NCBI GenBank assembly: GCA_005881575.1
Contig: VBCA01000019.1
Location: forward strand, 62,001-126,000
Length of the DNA: 64,000 nucleotides
Reading direction: 5' to 3'
From: Betaproteobacteria bacterium
GTDB taxonomy: Bacteria > Pseudomonadota > Gammaproteobacteria > Burkholderiales > SG8-39
A model generated the notes under the pieces. The model was not told the DNA's origin, ran no database searches, and saw only the letters and a program-made list of their open reading frames with translations. Positions 1 to 8,637 of this stretch are shown here, piece after piece (positions within the stretch are counted from its first letter, which is position 1; every line of letters begins with the position of its first letter). The position numbers and the translations under genes are program-made.

Positions 1-195
1 ATCGCCAAGGCGCTCGCGATGGGGGCGAACGCAGTCGGCGTCGGCCGGCCTTATCTGTGGGGGCTGGGCGCCTTCGGCGAGGCCGGCGTGGCGAAGGTCC
101 TCGAGATTTTGCGCACGGAGACGCGCGTGGCGATGATGCAGTGTGGCGTGCGCACGGTGAAGGAATTCACGCCGGCGTTCGTGCGCAAGGTGTAA
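1..195 (+). CDS. FMN-dependent alpha-hydroxy-acid dehydrogenase, C-terminal end (partial)
   Basis: Only the last 64 codons are in the window; the 5' end lies upstream. The reading frame is open from base 1 to TAA at 193-195. The segment GANAVGVGRPYLWGLGAFG followed by a helix ending in EFTPAFVRKV matches the C-terminal barrel end of the lactate oxidase/lactate monooxygenase/glycolate oxidase family, where the GRP loop helps bind FMN phosphate. The same family occurs complete at 16605-17855, where the corresponding loop reads GRPFLYAAAIGGE. Substrate cannot be inferred from this piece. Confidence 0.75.
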   Translation: MAKALAMGANAVGVGRPYLWGLGAFGEAGVAKVLEILRTETRVAMMQCGVRTVKEFTPAFVRKV

Positions 196-210
196 GGCGC
201 AAGGTGTAAG
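183..210 (+). repeat. 14-bp tandem duplication across a stop codon
   Basis: The unit gcgcaaggtgtaag occurs twice head to tail (183-196 and 197-210). The first copy holds the last codons and TAA of the hydroxyacid dehydrogenase; the second is non-coding. It looks like a slippage duplication. Confidence 0.85.
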
Positions 211-319
211 GCGAGCGGGCGCGCCCTCCGTCAAGATGGGGCACGCGGTGCCTGACCGTCAAGGGTGCCGGTTTCAGGCCCTGCGTATTCGGATATCATT
301 TCCCCACCAGGAGGAGACC

Positions 320-784
320 ATGAAGAAATCCGTCATTTCCCATGCCGTGTTCGGTGGCGCGACGGCCCTGCTCGCTTCTTTCGTTACCTGGCTGGCGCTC
401 GCGCCCGGATCGATGTCGCTGCTCGAGGCGCACGCGCAGACACCGCCCACGAACGCCCCGGCGCGCCAGACGGAGCTCTTCAAGAAGACGATGAGCGATG
501 TGCTCGGCCGCGAGGTGACGATCCGGCGCCTCGAGCGCGATCCCGGGACCGGCAGCGCCCCGCACCGCCACCCCGGCAGCCACACCTTCGGCTACGTGCT
601 GGAAGGCAGCTACGAGGTAAAGATCGGCGACAGTCCGCTGCAGAAGCTCGGGCCGGGCGGAACGTTCTACGAGCCGCCCGGAGCGCTGCACGCCGTCTCG
701 CGCAACGGCAGCTCGACCCGGCCCGTCAAGTACCTGGTCATCCAGGTCTCCGATCCGACCCAACCGCAGACCGTGCCCGAGTGA
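320..784 (+). CDS. Exported cupin-domain protein
   Basis: A 154-residue protein. ATG at 320 is preceded by an AGGAGGA ribosome site, which excludes the longer upstream reading. Residues 1-41 form a Sec-type signal ending near AHA-Q, so the mature protein should be periplasmic. The cupin fold is shown by the first metal-binding motif HRHPGSHTFGYVLEG (about residues 82-97) and a second His in PPGALHAVS. The family includes metal-dependent dioxygenases, isomerases and small-molecule binding proteins, so the exact reaction is open. It stands alone, between an unrelated dehydrogenase and a phospholipase. Confidence 0.8.
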   Translation: MKKSVISHAVFGGATALLASFVTWLALAPGSMSLLEAHAQTPPTNAPARQTELFKKTMSDVLGREVTIRRLERDPGTGSAPHRHPGSHTFGYVLEGSYEVKIGDSPLQKLGPGGTFYEPPGALHAVSRNGSSTRPVKYLVIQVSDPTQPQTVPE

Positions 785-845
785 GGGGACGCTGAAGGAG
801 TCGACGCCGCCGTTCGGGCGCAGGGTCTGAACCGGGAGCACCCGC

Positions 846-2894
846 GTGAAGCCGCTCTGGACCCTCCTGCGTGCGAGCCTGGGGTTCGCGACCGACCTCT
901 TCGCCGTGCTGCTCGCGTGCCGCCTGAGCACGCTGCTCACGCTGCTCGGCTTCGTCTTCTTCGTGCTCGTGGGGCAGGGGCGCGAGTTCGTCGAGGCGCT
1001 CGCCAGCGAGACCGAGGATCCGCGCTACTGGGCGCACCAGCTCTTCTTCCTCGCGGCGGTGCTGATCTGGTTCTGGACGACCTGGCTCACCTCGGTCGCG
1101 CTCCTCGCGAACCAGCCCGCGCGCGCGGTGAGCGACGCGGCGCGCGCGAGGAAGATCGAGCGCTTTATGCCGAGAACGCTGGCGTTTCTATCGGTGTTGA
1201 GCGTCGCGATCGGGTCGATCGTCGTGGCCCGGCACCTCCAGGGCGCGGCGTACCTCCTCCTCGCCGCGGGTCTCCTCGCCCTCGCCTGGCGGTACGAAGA
1301 CGGCGTGCGCGAGGCGCTCGCGCAGAAATCCCGCGTTGCCGTGCCGGCGAAGATCAACAAGCTCTTGAGGCGCGGGGAGGCGCCGCTCGTGTTCTCGGTC
1401 TCGGGGATCACGCGCGCGCTGCTCGTCGTGCTCGGAGCGAGCTGGGTGCTCCTCGCCTTGTTCGTGGTCTCGCCGGTTTGGCTGCCGCAGGGGATCGGCA
1501 CGCTCGCGATCGTGCTCTTCGCCTGGTCGGCGTGGCTCGTGTTCGGCAACTTCGTGCTGACCTGCATGCCGCGCATGAATCGCGCCCCGACCCTGCTCCT
1601 CGCGCTGATCGTCTGGGCGGCCGCGATCAGCAGCTTGAACGACAACCACCGCGTGCGCGAGGCGCAAGGCGCTCCCGCCGTTCCCCGCGGGCTCGAGGTG
1701 CGCGAGCACTTCGATCAATGGATCGCCTCGCCCGAGCGCGAGCGCGACCCGAAGAGGCGCTATCCGGTCGTGATCGTCGCCGCGGAAGGCGGCGGGATCC
1801 GCGCGGCGTACTGGACCGCTACGCTGCTCGCCGCGATCCAGGAGAAGCAGCCTCGCTTCGCGCGCCACGTCTACGCGATCAGCGGCGTGTCGGGCGGCAG
1901 CCTGGGCGCCGTGGTGTTCGACGCGCTCCTCGCCCAATCCCCGGGCGCCGCGGGAGGACTGTGCGAGGTGCGGGGGACGGCGGAAAAAAGTATCGAGCGC
2001 TGCGCCGCGCAGGTCCTCGGGCAGGATTTCCTGTCGCCGGCGCTGGCGGGGTTGCTGTTCCCGGATCTGGTGCAGCGGTTTCTGCCTTTTCCGGTCGAGC
2101 GCTTCGACCGGGCGCGCTCGCTGGAAGCGTCCTGGGAGGACGCGTGGAGGAAGGGCATGGGCAACGACCGGCTCGCCGAGCCCTTCGACGCGCTGTGGAA
2201 GGGCGAGCGCGCGCACCGCATCCCGTCGCTACTCCTGAACGGCACCTGGGTGGAGACGGGCAAGCGAATGATCGCGAGCAACCTCGCAGTCGACGCCAGC
2301 ATCTTCAACGACACGGCAGACGTCTTCGCCTTCATCGACTACCCGGTTCCGGCGAGCACCGCGGCGCACCTCTCCGCGCGCTTCACCTACGTGAGCCCGG
2401 CGGGGTCGCTGCGCAAGCGCAGCGAGAAGGAGATCGCCGCGCACGTCGTCGACGGCGCGTATTTCGAGAACTCCGGCACCGCGACCGCGCTCGACCTCCT
2501 GTCCGCGCTCTACTCGCCGGGGGAGAGGCTGAAGCTCGATTTCGTCGTCGTGTACGTCAATAACGATCCTGGCGAGGAGGAGACCAGCACGGGCGAACCG
2601 CAGCGCCCGGCGGCGTCGCGGTGGCTGACCGAGCTGATGTCGCCGATCGACGCGCTGTTCAACACGCGCGTCGCGCGCGGAACCTACTCGCAGTCGCTCA
2701 CCAAGGAATTCGTCGAAGCCAATTCGCGGGACTCGCGCCGCCGCTACTTCCACTTCGGCCTGAAGCAGGAGAAATTCGCCCCGCCCCTGGGATGGTTCCT
2801 GTCGGCGAAGTCGCGGCGCAGCATCGACCAGCAAAGGCGCGAGCTGATCGAGAGCGACCCGAAGTTCCAGGAGCTGCTTGCGGTGCTGAAGTGA
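846..2894 (+). CDS. Patatin-like phospholipase with N-terminal membrane domain
   Basis: A 682-residue protein starting with GTG at 846; the Shine-Dalgarno is weak. The first 260 or so residues hold about six or seven hydrophobic segments. A patatin domain follows: oxyanion-type loop AEGGGIRAAYW near residue 313, nucleophile elbow GVSGGS near 345, and the catalytic Asp in VDGAYFENSG near 535. This Ser-Asp dyad predicts acyl-ester hydrolysis of phospholipids at the inner membrane. The coding end is nearly duplicated in the remnant at 6785-7007. It converges on the lipoprotein gene, leaving only 16 bases between stops. Confidence 0.85.
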   Translation: MKPLWTLLRASLGFATDLFAVLLACRLSTLLTLLGFVFFVLVGQGREFVEALASETEDPRYWAHQLFFLAAVLIWFWTTWLTSVALLANQPARAVSDAARARKIERFMPRTLAFLSVLSVAIGSIVVARHLQGAAYLLLAAGLLALAWRYEDGVREALAQKSRVAVPAKINKLLRRGEAPLVFSVSGITRALLVVLGASWVLLALFVVSPVWLPQGIGTLAIVLFAWSAWLVFGNFVLTCMPRMNRAPTLLLALIVWAAAISSLNDNHRVREAQGAPAVPRGLEVREHFDQWIASPERERDPKRRYPVVIVAAEGGGIRAAYWTATLLAAIQEKQPRFARHVYAISGVSGGSLGAVVFDALLAQSPGAAGGLCEVRGTAEKSIERCAAQVLGQDFLSPALAGLLFPDLVQRFLPFPVERFDRARSLEASWEDAWRKGMGNDRLAEPFDALWKGERAHRIPSLLLNGTWVETGKRMIASNLAVDASIFNDTADVFAFIDYPVPASTAAHLSARFTYVSPAGSLRKRSEKEIAAHVVDGAYFENSGTATALDLLSALYSPGERLKLDFVVVYVNNDPGEEETSTGEPQRPAASRWLTELMSPIDALFNTRVARGTYSQSLTKEFVEANSRDSRRRYFHFGLKQEKFAPPLGWFLSAKSRRSIDQQRRELIESDPKFQELLAVLK

Positions 2895-2910
2895 AGCGGC
2901 GCTCGCCTGC

Positions 2911-5643
2911 CTAGGGTAGCCGGGCACTGGAGAACAGGAGGATCGACTCGGGGCCGAGCGGCCCGCTGTAGTCGAACGCGACCTGTCCGGGCGGACCCTG
3001 CAGCAATCTGGCGGGAGGGGCCCATTCGAACGGCGCGTACAGAAGCGGATTCCCCGCGGTCAACGTCGCTGCATCGGCCACGAGCATGTTGCCCTGATAG
3101 GGTCCCCCGGCAGCCAGGCACAGCAGGCCTGTTCCCGCCCGCGCCGCCCAGCAGTTGTAGGCATTCGGGATCGTGCCGAGGAGGGTGAGCCCGGTTGCGT
3201 CGAGCACCCTCGGCCCAGCGATGATTCGGTTGTCGGCGAACGAGAACGCATTCGTCCTGAAAAAGAAGGACAGTCTGATCTCCGTCTGCGGAGTCAAGCC
3301 GTCGGGGAGCACCTGCCACCGCTCAACGATGCCGTTGTCGTCGTTGAGGCCATAGAGCGCCGTCCCTGCCGGGTCGAAGACGAGCTGGTCGTACCAGTCT
3401 CCTGACACCGTGTTCGGCTGCGCCACCATGTCCCGCAGCAGCGTTGTTGCCCGGACGCTATAAGGTGTCATCGATACCGCGGCCACGCTCGAATCCACCG
3501 GGGACACGGCCAGGGCCAGCGCATTGGCGTGGCCGAGGAACGAGTCCACGGGCAGACGCGTCCGGCCCTGCTCCGCCATCGACGGTAGGGCGAGTTTCAC
3601 CACTTCGCCCGAGCCGTCGAGCCCGACATAGAGCGCGCTGCCGTCCGCGGCGATCGCGAGCGCGTTGGGCTCGGAGCCGATTGGCGCCGAATAGGCGATC
3701 TGCCCGCCGGAAGGATCGATGGTCGCGATGCTGTTGCCGAACCCCGGCACCGTTCCCGGGATGCTCGCGTAATACGCGTTGCGCCCCCGGTCGAAAACGA
3801 GCTCACGGTGCGGAATTGCAATGCTCAGCGCGCTGCCGTCGTGTGTGGTGTAGGTCGTAAGCAGCCACGACGGCGGCGCCAGCGCGGGGGGTGCGAGCAG
3901 GTCGGCGCTGGAGAACAGGCGGATCTTCGACGCGAATCCCGAAGGGTTCGCGCGGTAGCTGAAGGCGACTTGTCCGGCCGGTCCCTCGACGAAGCGGCGC
4001 GGCGCGGCCGACTCGGAGCCCGCGTAGAGGGGCAGCGCCTTGATGACGAAGCTGTCGCCGTCGACGACCAGAATGCGCGGCTGACCGCCCCCGCCTTCGG
4101 CCGCGCTCAGGCACAGCAGACGATTGGCCGAGCGCTGCGGCTGGCAGTCTCCCTGGCTGGGGGCAACGCCCGCCGCGCTGAGAGCCGGCGTGTCGTACAC
4201 CGCGCGTCCGGCGATTACTCGGTTGCCGGCGAAGCTCAGCGCGCGAACGATGCCAGAGGCGGCGTTGCCTAGACTGAGAACCGCGACGAGACCGTCCGCG
4301 AGCACCTGGATGCGGCTCAGCGCGGGGCTGGTGCTTTCGGCGTCTAGGCCGTAGAGCGTGGTTCCCGCGGTGTCGAAGACGATGAGACTGCCGCCGAAAT
4401 TCAGCGTTTTCGGTTGCGCCACCAGGCTGCGGAACAGCACGACGCCGGCGTCCGATGGAATCGAGTTTGTCACTTTCCTCGACACGGCGACGACGTCGGG
4501 GTCCACGGGTGACACGGCGATGGTCCCCGCGATGAACTGGCTGCCGATGTTCACTCGCCCGAGCTCGGTCATCGACGGGAGGGCGAGCTTCGCCAGCTCG
4601 CTCGTGCCGTCGAGCCCGACGTATAGCGCGCTCGCGTCGGCGGAGATGGCAAGGGCACCGGGCTCCGGTCCGACGGTCCTCGAAAAGGAGAGCTGGCCGG
4701 TCGCCGGGTCGATGGTGGCGATCCGGTTGCCGCTGCTCGCGACCGATCCGGGAACGCTTGCGTAATACACGTTGCGCGCGGCGTCGTAGACCAAAGTGTT
4801 GTGCTTGAGAGGAACATCGACGAACGACCCTCCGAGCACGGGAGGAGGCTCGGACAGGTCCCAGACGGCGCCGCCGACCAGGCCGCCGGCGAACACGAGC
4901 GTATGCGGGGCGTCGACCAGCGCGCCGATTTCGTCGACGGCCACGCGCTGCGCCCTGACCAGCCCGAGTCCCGGCGCGAACCACGCCTCTTCGGTGAAAG
5001 CGATGCTTCGATCGGCCGAGCGAGTCCCGCGCAGGATGAGACGGATGACATTGCGGAAGTGCGCGACGTCGTTCAGCGTGACCGTGGTCGAGAGCTGCAT
5101 CGTCTCGAACCCGAGGAACACCTGGGTGTATTCGAAGCGGAAGCTCTCGCCGATCCCGTCACCGTCGAGGTCTTCGCCCCACGGCCCGCTGCGCACGTGA
5201 GTGCGCGTGGCGCCGACCGGATAGAGCGGAGTCGCGTATTCGAGAATGGCGCCGGCTATGTACGCTGCGCCCGCCGGTACGTCGCCCAATGGCCGCGTAT
5301 TGAGAAGGCCGTCGGGCGTGACCGTGTACGGGGTCACGTCGGCGCCGCCGTCGTCGTCCTCGAGCGCGACGTGTCCCGCACCGTCGTCGGACACCACCTT
5401 GCGGATTATGATCCCGCCTGGACGGGTGGTCAGGTCGTCGATGACGCTGTACGACCAGAAGTCGCCCGCGCCCATCTGGAAGAGGTTCTTCTGGCTGACG
5501 TCGATGCGCGCGCCCGAGGGAAGCTGGTCGATACTTTCGGTGGGGAAGGGCGTCGGACCGCCGCCGTCGCCGCTGCACGCCGCGAGCAGCAGGTATGCCG
5601 CCGCGCAAGCCATAGCGCACAAGCTCTTGCGGGTCAGCCGCAT
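2911..5643 (-). CDS. Lipoprotein with duplicated YVTN-type beta-propeller
   Basis: About 910 residues. Two in-frame ATGs lie six bases apart; the second (5643) is chosen because GGGAGG is eight bases before it and only two before the first. The signal peptide ends in the lipobox LLAAC near residue 25, so it should be lipid-anchored. After an N-terminal beta-rich region of about 250 residues come two homologous halves, each with repeats such as ALYVGLDGTSELAKLALPSM and ALYVGLDGSGEVVKLALPSM. These are typical of surface propellers of unknown ligand. It is convergent with the patatin gene and divergent from the MBL hydrolase. Confidence 0.75.
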   Translation of the reverse strand: MRLTRKSLCAMACAAAYLLLAACSGDGGGPTPFPTESIDQLPSGARIDVSQKNLFQMGAGDFWSYSVIDDLTTRPGGIIIRKVVSDDGAGHVALEDDDGGADVTPYTVTPDGLLNTRPLGDVPAGAAYIAGAILEYATPLYPVGATRTHVRSGPWGEDLDGDGIGESFRFEYTQVFLGFETMQLSTTVTLNDVAHFRNVIRLILRGTRSADRSIAFTEEAWFAPGLGLVRAQRVAVDEIGALVDAPHTLVFAGGLVGGAVWDLSEPPPVLGGSFVDVPLKHNTLVYDAARNVYYASVPGSVASSGNRIATIDPATGQLSFSRTVGPEPGALAISADASALYVGLDGTSELAKLALPSMTELGRVNIGSQFIAGTIAVSPVDPDVVAVSRKVTNSIPSDAGVVLFRSLVAQPKTLNFGGSLIVFDTAGTTLYGLDAESTSPALSRIQVLADGLVAVLSLGNAASGIVRALSFAGNRVIAGRAVYDTPALSAAGVAPSQGDCQPQRSANRLLCLSAAEGGGGQPRILVVDGDSFVIKALPLYAGSESAAPRRFVEGPAGQVAFSYRANPSGFASKIRLFSSADLLAPPALAPPSWLLTTYTTHDGSALSIAIPHRELVFDRGRNAYYASIPGTVPGFGNSIATIDPSGGQIAYSAPIGSEPNALAIAADGSALYVGLDGSGEVVKLALPSMAEQGRTRLPVDSFLGHANALALAVSPVDSSVAAVSMTPYSVRATTLLRDMVAQPNTVSGDWYDQLVFDPAGTALYGLNDDNGIVERWQVLPDGLTPQTEIRLSFFFRTNAFSFADNRIIAGPRVLDATGLTLLGTIPNAYNCWAARAGTGLLCLAAGGPYQGNMLVADAATLTAGNPLLYAPFEWAPPARLLQGPPGQVAFDYSGPLGPESILLFSSARLP

Positions 5644-5830
5644 CGACATCGCCTCCCTTTGCGCGCGGCCGCGCTCGAATGGAGAGCGCGTGCCGACCGC
5701 GTACCTATCCTACCTTCAACGGGTTCGGCGTCGCTAGTCGCGCCGTAACGAGCCTTGTAGGGTTTCCACTACTTTCCCTTGCAGGGAGCGCGAGGGTAGG
5801 ATGCTCCCTGGGCTCATCGTTGGGGGGGAA

Positions 5831-6775
5831 ATGATTTCGTCATTCCGCCGGAATTTTCTTTCCGGCGCTGCGGCGTTTGTGGCGACGGCGGCGCTCGCGC
5901 CCGTGCGCGCTCAAGTCACGGCAAAGCCGAAGACCCGGCTTGTACTCCTCGGTACCGGCGGTGGTCCTCGAATCGTCGCGCCCGGGCGCTCGAAGTCGGC
6001 GAACCTGATCGTCGCGAACGGCGTGCCCTATGTCGTGGATTGCGGCGAAGGCGTCGCGCATCAGATGGTGCGGGCAGGGGTCGCGCTCAGCGCGCTGCGC
6101 TACATCTTCATCACGCATCACCATTCGGACCACAACCTCGACTACGGTAACCTCGTCTACGACGCCTGGGCCGCGGGGCTGCGCGCGGCGGTGGAGGCGT
6201 ACGGCCCGCCGCCGATCAAGGCGATGACCGAGGCGTACTGGCAGCTGAACCGCTTCGATATCGAGACGCGCATCGGCGACGAGAGCCGGCCAGACTTGCG
6301 TAAGCTCGTCACCGCGCACGAGTTCAACGCACCGGGTCTCGTCATGCAGAACGCGGACGTCAAGGTCACCGCGGCGCGCGTGCGCCATCCTCCGATCGTT
6401 CACGCCTACGCCTACCGCTTCGATGCCGCCGACCGCTCTATCGTGATCTCGGGCGACACCACCACTTCACCCGAGCTGATCGCTCTCGCCAAGGACGCGG
6501 ACGTGCTCGTGTCGGAAGTCATGCACCTCGGCGGCCTGGAAGCGCTGCTCAAGAAGGTCCCCAACGCCGCGACGCTGCGCGGGCATCTGCTGGCGAGCCA
6601 CATCGTGACCCAGGACCTAGGCAAGCTGGCGGCCGCCGCGGGAGTGAAGACGCTCGTCCTCACGCACTTCGTGCCGCCCGACGACAACTCGATCACCGAC
6701 GACATGTGGACGGAGGGCGTGCGCAAGCACTACAAGGGGGAAATCATCGTCGGTCGCGACCTGATGGAAATCTGA
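5831..6775 (+). CDS. Exported MBL-fold metal-dependent hydrolase
   Basis: A 314-residue protein. ATG 5831 follows a GGGGGGGA purine tract. The leader SSFRRNFLSGAAAF with twin arginine and an AQ cleavage region suggests Tat export, possibly after cytoplasmic metal loading. The metallo-beta-lactamase signature is THHHSDHN (about residue 93 on), with later ligands in ISGDTT and LTHFVPP. The length and the LLGTGGGPR start of the mature domain resemble the RNase Z/arylsulfatase-like branch. The substrate is unknown; an exported location argues against a tRNA-processing role. Confidence 0.82.
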   Translation: MISSFRRNFLSGAAAFVATAALAPVRAQVTAKPKTRLVLLGTGGGPRIVAPGRSKSANLIVANGVPYVVDCGEGVAHQMVRAGVALSALRYIFITHHHSDHNLDYGNLVYDAWAAGLRAAVEAYGPPPIKAMTEAYWQLNRFDIETRIGDESRPDLRKLVTAHEFNAPGLVMQNADVKVTAARVRHPPIVHAYAYRFDAADRSIVISGDTTTSPELIALAKDADVLVSEVMHLGGLEALLKKVPNAATLRGHLLASHIVTQDLGKLAAAAGVKTLVLTHFVPPDDNSITDDMWTEGVRKHYKGEIIVGRDLMEI

Positions 6776-6784
6776 GGGAGACCC

Positions 6785-7007
6785 ATGAACGCGCTCGCCG
6801 CAATCGCAGCCATGCTCGCCACGGCTTTCCATCTCCGCCGCCGAAATCAAGGTTCTCGCCTCCAACGGCGTGAGAGAAGCGCTGAAATTCGCACCGCCCC
6901 TGGGATGGTTCCTGTCGGCGAAGTCGCGGCGCAGCATCGACGAGCAAAGGCGCGAGCTGATCGAGAAGAGCCCGCAGTTCCAGGAGCTGCTCGCGGTGCT
7001 GAGGTGA
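6785..7007 (+). pseudogene. Chimeric remnant: ModA-like N terminus joined to patatin C terminus
   Basis: ATG 6785 with a GAGGGAG ribosome site begins a short leader. Bases 6840-6884 match 7212-7256 of the following binding-protein gene with four differences, all at third codon positions. Bases 6884-7009 match 2771-2896, the end of the patatin gene, with about nine differences. At the junction the two parts are in the same frame (AEIKVLASNGVREAL then KFAPPLGWFL and so on to TGA at 7005-7007), but the start codon is one frame off, so no intact product is made. It looks like a deletion scar between duplicated neighbours. Confidence 0.8.
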
Positions 7008-7032
7008 AGGGGGACTTGGTAACGGCATTTAT

Positions 7033-7081
7033 CCCCTCCTCTTTTGAGGAGGGGTGCCCGCGAAGCGGGCGGGGTGGTGTG
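7033..7081. repeat. Double-hairpin extragenic palindrome (REP-like)
   Basis: Two perfect stems stand in tandem: cccctcctc/gaggagggg with loop tttt (7033-7054) and gcccgc/gcgggc with loop gaa (7056-7070), followed by ggggtggtgtg. The layout matches bacterial interspersed palindromic elements found between genes. It lies between the chimeric remnant and the binding-protein gene and could end transcription or cap mRNA. One copy is seen in this window. Confidence 0.65.
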
Positions 7082-7145
7082 TAAGGTTTTCTCGATTGTG
7101 CGGCCCGGGAACGCGGGAGTAGGATGGGCCCGGGAGGGTTCAAAA

Positions 7146-7898
7146 ATGAAAACGCTGCTTACCGCGGTCGTCGGTCTTACCGTGCTGTCTGCCGCTGCCT
7201 CGCTCCGCGCCGCTGAAATCAAGGTCCTCGCCTCGAACGGCGTGAGGGAAGCGCTGCACGAGCTCGCGTCCGCCTTCGAGCGGGACACGGGAAACAAGCT
7301 CGTCATCGGCTTTGGCCTCGCCGCCGCATTGAAGCGCCGGATCGGGGCGGGCGAAGCCTTCGACCTCGCCATACTCCCCGCCGCCGCGATCGACGACCTG
7401 GTCAAACAGGGTAAGATGGACGCGGGCGCCCGCGCTCCAATAGCTCGCTCGAGCGTTGGCATCGGCATCATAAAAGGCGGTCGTCGCCCCGACATCCGCA
7501 CGCCGCGGGCGCTCAAGCGCACGCTCCTCGCCGCGGATTCCATCACCTGGGCGAAAGAAGGCCAGAGCGGCGTCTACTTCGCGGGCCTGCTCGAGCGCAT
7601 CGGCATCGCCGAGCAAATGAAACCGAAAATCGTCCACGCGACCTCGGGCGTCGAAGTCGGCCAGCTCGTCGCCGGCGGGCAAGTCCAGCTCGGCGTCATC
7701 CTCGTCAACGAACTGATGGCCGCCCCCGGCGTCGAAGTCCTGGGGCCTTTGCCGCGCGAGCTGCAGAAGTACACCGTCTTCCATGCCGGCGTCGGCGTGG
7801 GCTCGAAGGACTCGTCGGCGGCAAAGGCGCTGATCAAGTTCCTCACCACGCCGGCCGCTGGCGCCGTGTTCAAGTCGAAGGGGCAGGAGATGGGGTGA
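7146..7898 (+). CDS. ModA-like periplasmic substrate-binding protein
   Basis: A 250-residue protein. ATG 7146 follows a GGAGGG site. Signal peptide residues 1-22 end in LRAAE. The mature part, beginning IKVLASNGVREAL, has the type II periplasmic binding fold of the molybdate/tungstate-like group: an N-terminal ligand loop at ASNG, FDLAILPAA near residue 75, and a hinge near HATSGVEVGQLV. No permease or ATPase gene is beside it, so it may be an orphan receptor with a ligand other than molybdate. A degenerate relative of its 5' end lies just upstream, indicating an earlier duplication. Confidence 0.7.
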   Translation: MKTLLTAVVGLTVLSAAASLRAAEIKVLASNGVREALHELASAFERDTGNKLVIGFGLAAALKRRIGAGEAFDLAILPAAAIDDLVKQGKMDAGARAPIARSSVGIGIIKGGRRPDIRTPRALKRTLLAADSITWAKEGQSGVYFAGLLERIGIAEQMKPKIVHATSGVEVGQLVAGGQVQLGVILVNELMAAPGVEVLGPLPRELQKYTVFHAGVGVGSKDSSAAKALIKFLTTPAAGAVFKSKGQEMG

Positions 7899-7930
7899 GA
7901 TCGCCGTAGCTTTCCGATCAAGGAGGAGCC

Positions 7931-8171
7931 ATGCATCCGCAGATTCACTTGAACTGGGTCGCGGTCGTCGTCGCGGTCGTTGCGAGCTTTTTCTTCGGCT
8001 GGTTCTGGTACGGGCCTGCCGTATCGCCTCGACGCCACGCGCGAGCAATTCACCCGGGCTTATCCTGAAGCCGCCGAATTCTCCGCGCTGAAGGCAAGCG
8101 TTGATCCGGACAAGCGGTTCCGGAACCTTCTCTGGGATGCCTATCTGCCCGACGAGGGCGTGAAACCGTAG
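7931..8171 (+). pseudogene. Chimeric remnant: DUF1761-like start joined to FAD-oxidase tail
   Basis: ATG 7931 has a strong AGGAGGAG site and opens MHPQIHLNWVAVVVAVVASF then FFGWFWYGP, the usual first membrane segment of DUF1761 proteins. Near 8017-8021 this switches, in another frame, to LPYRLDATREQFTRAYPEAA and ends RNLLWDAYLPDEGVKP at 8171, which resembles the C terminus of FAD-linked sugar/aldonolactone oxidases. Read from the ATG, translation stops after 45 residues (8068). Both parent genes are otherwise absent here, so this is a fusion of two gene ends. Confidence 0.7.
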
Positions 8172-8534
8172 CTAGCGGCGTTTCTTCCCGGCCTTTTGCG
8201 CCTTCTTCGCCGCCGCGGCGGCTGCCGCGTGCTCCGCGCCCCAGCGGATCCATTTTCCGAGCGCCGTGCTGCTTCGGTATCCGGTAGGGTCGACATAGAC
8301 GATACCGGCCATCGGCTTTCCGGTGAAATCGAACGGCCGCGCGTGCGGCTGCGCGAGGGCTTTCGCGTCGAGCGCTTTGCCGAAGCGCACGATGAGATCG
8401 TCCTTGAGGATGCCGCAGCACATCGCGCCGTTCAGCATGAACGCGATTCCGCCGAACATTTTCTTCTCGCTCACGCCGCGCCAACCGGACAGCGCCTTGC
8501 GGACGCGCTCCGCCGCCTTTTCGTCATAGCTCAT
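8172..8534 (-). CDS. TfoX N-terminal domain protein
   Basis: A 120-residue protein. The core KKMFGGIAFMLNGAMCCG with DDLIVRFGK and the basic, alanine/lysine-rich tail fit the stand-alone TfoX-N family, related to the N-terminal half of the competence regulator Sxy/TfoX. Stand-alone members lack the C-terminal half and their role is not settled. The conserved MFGG motif sits at about residues 26-29. It is convergent with, and immediately adjacent to, the upstream chimeric remnant. Confidence 0.82.
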   Translation of the reverse strand: MSYDEKAAERVRKALSGWRGVSEKKMFGGIAFMLNGAMCCGILKDDLIVRFGKALDAKALAQPHARPFDFTGKPMAGIVYVDPTGYRSSTALGKWIRWGAEHAAAAAAAKKAQKAGKKRR

Positions 8535-8637
8535 TGCGGTCCCGTGCGTTCAGTGGCTGAATTGTAGTGTGTCTGCGTCCGCGGGGCAGCTTCGTTTAGA
8601 ATCCACTTTCCGCTTCCCGCCCCAGCTCCGGACTCCC

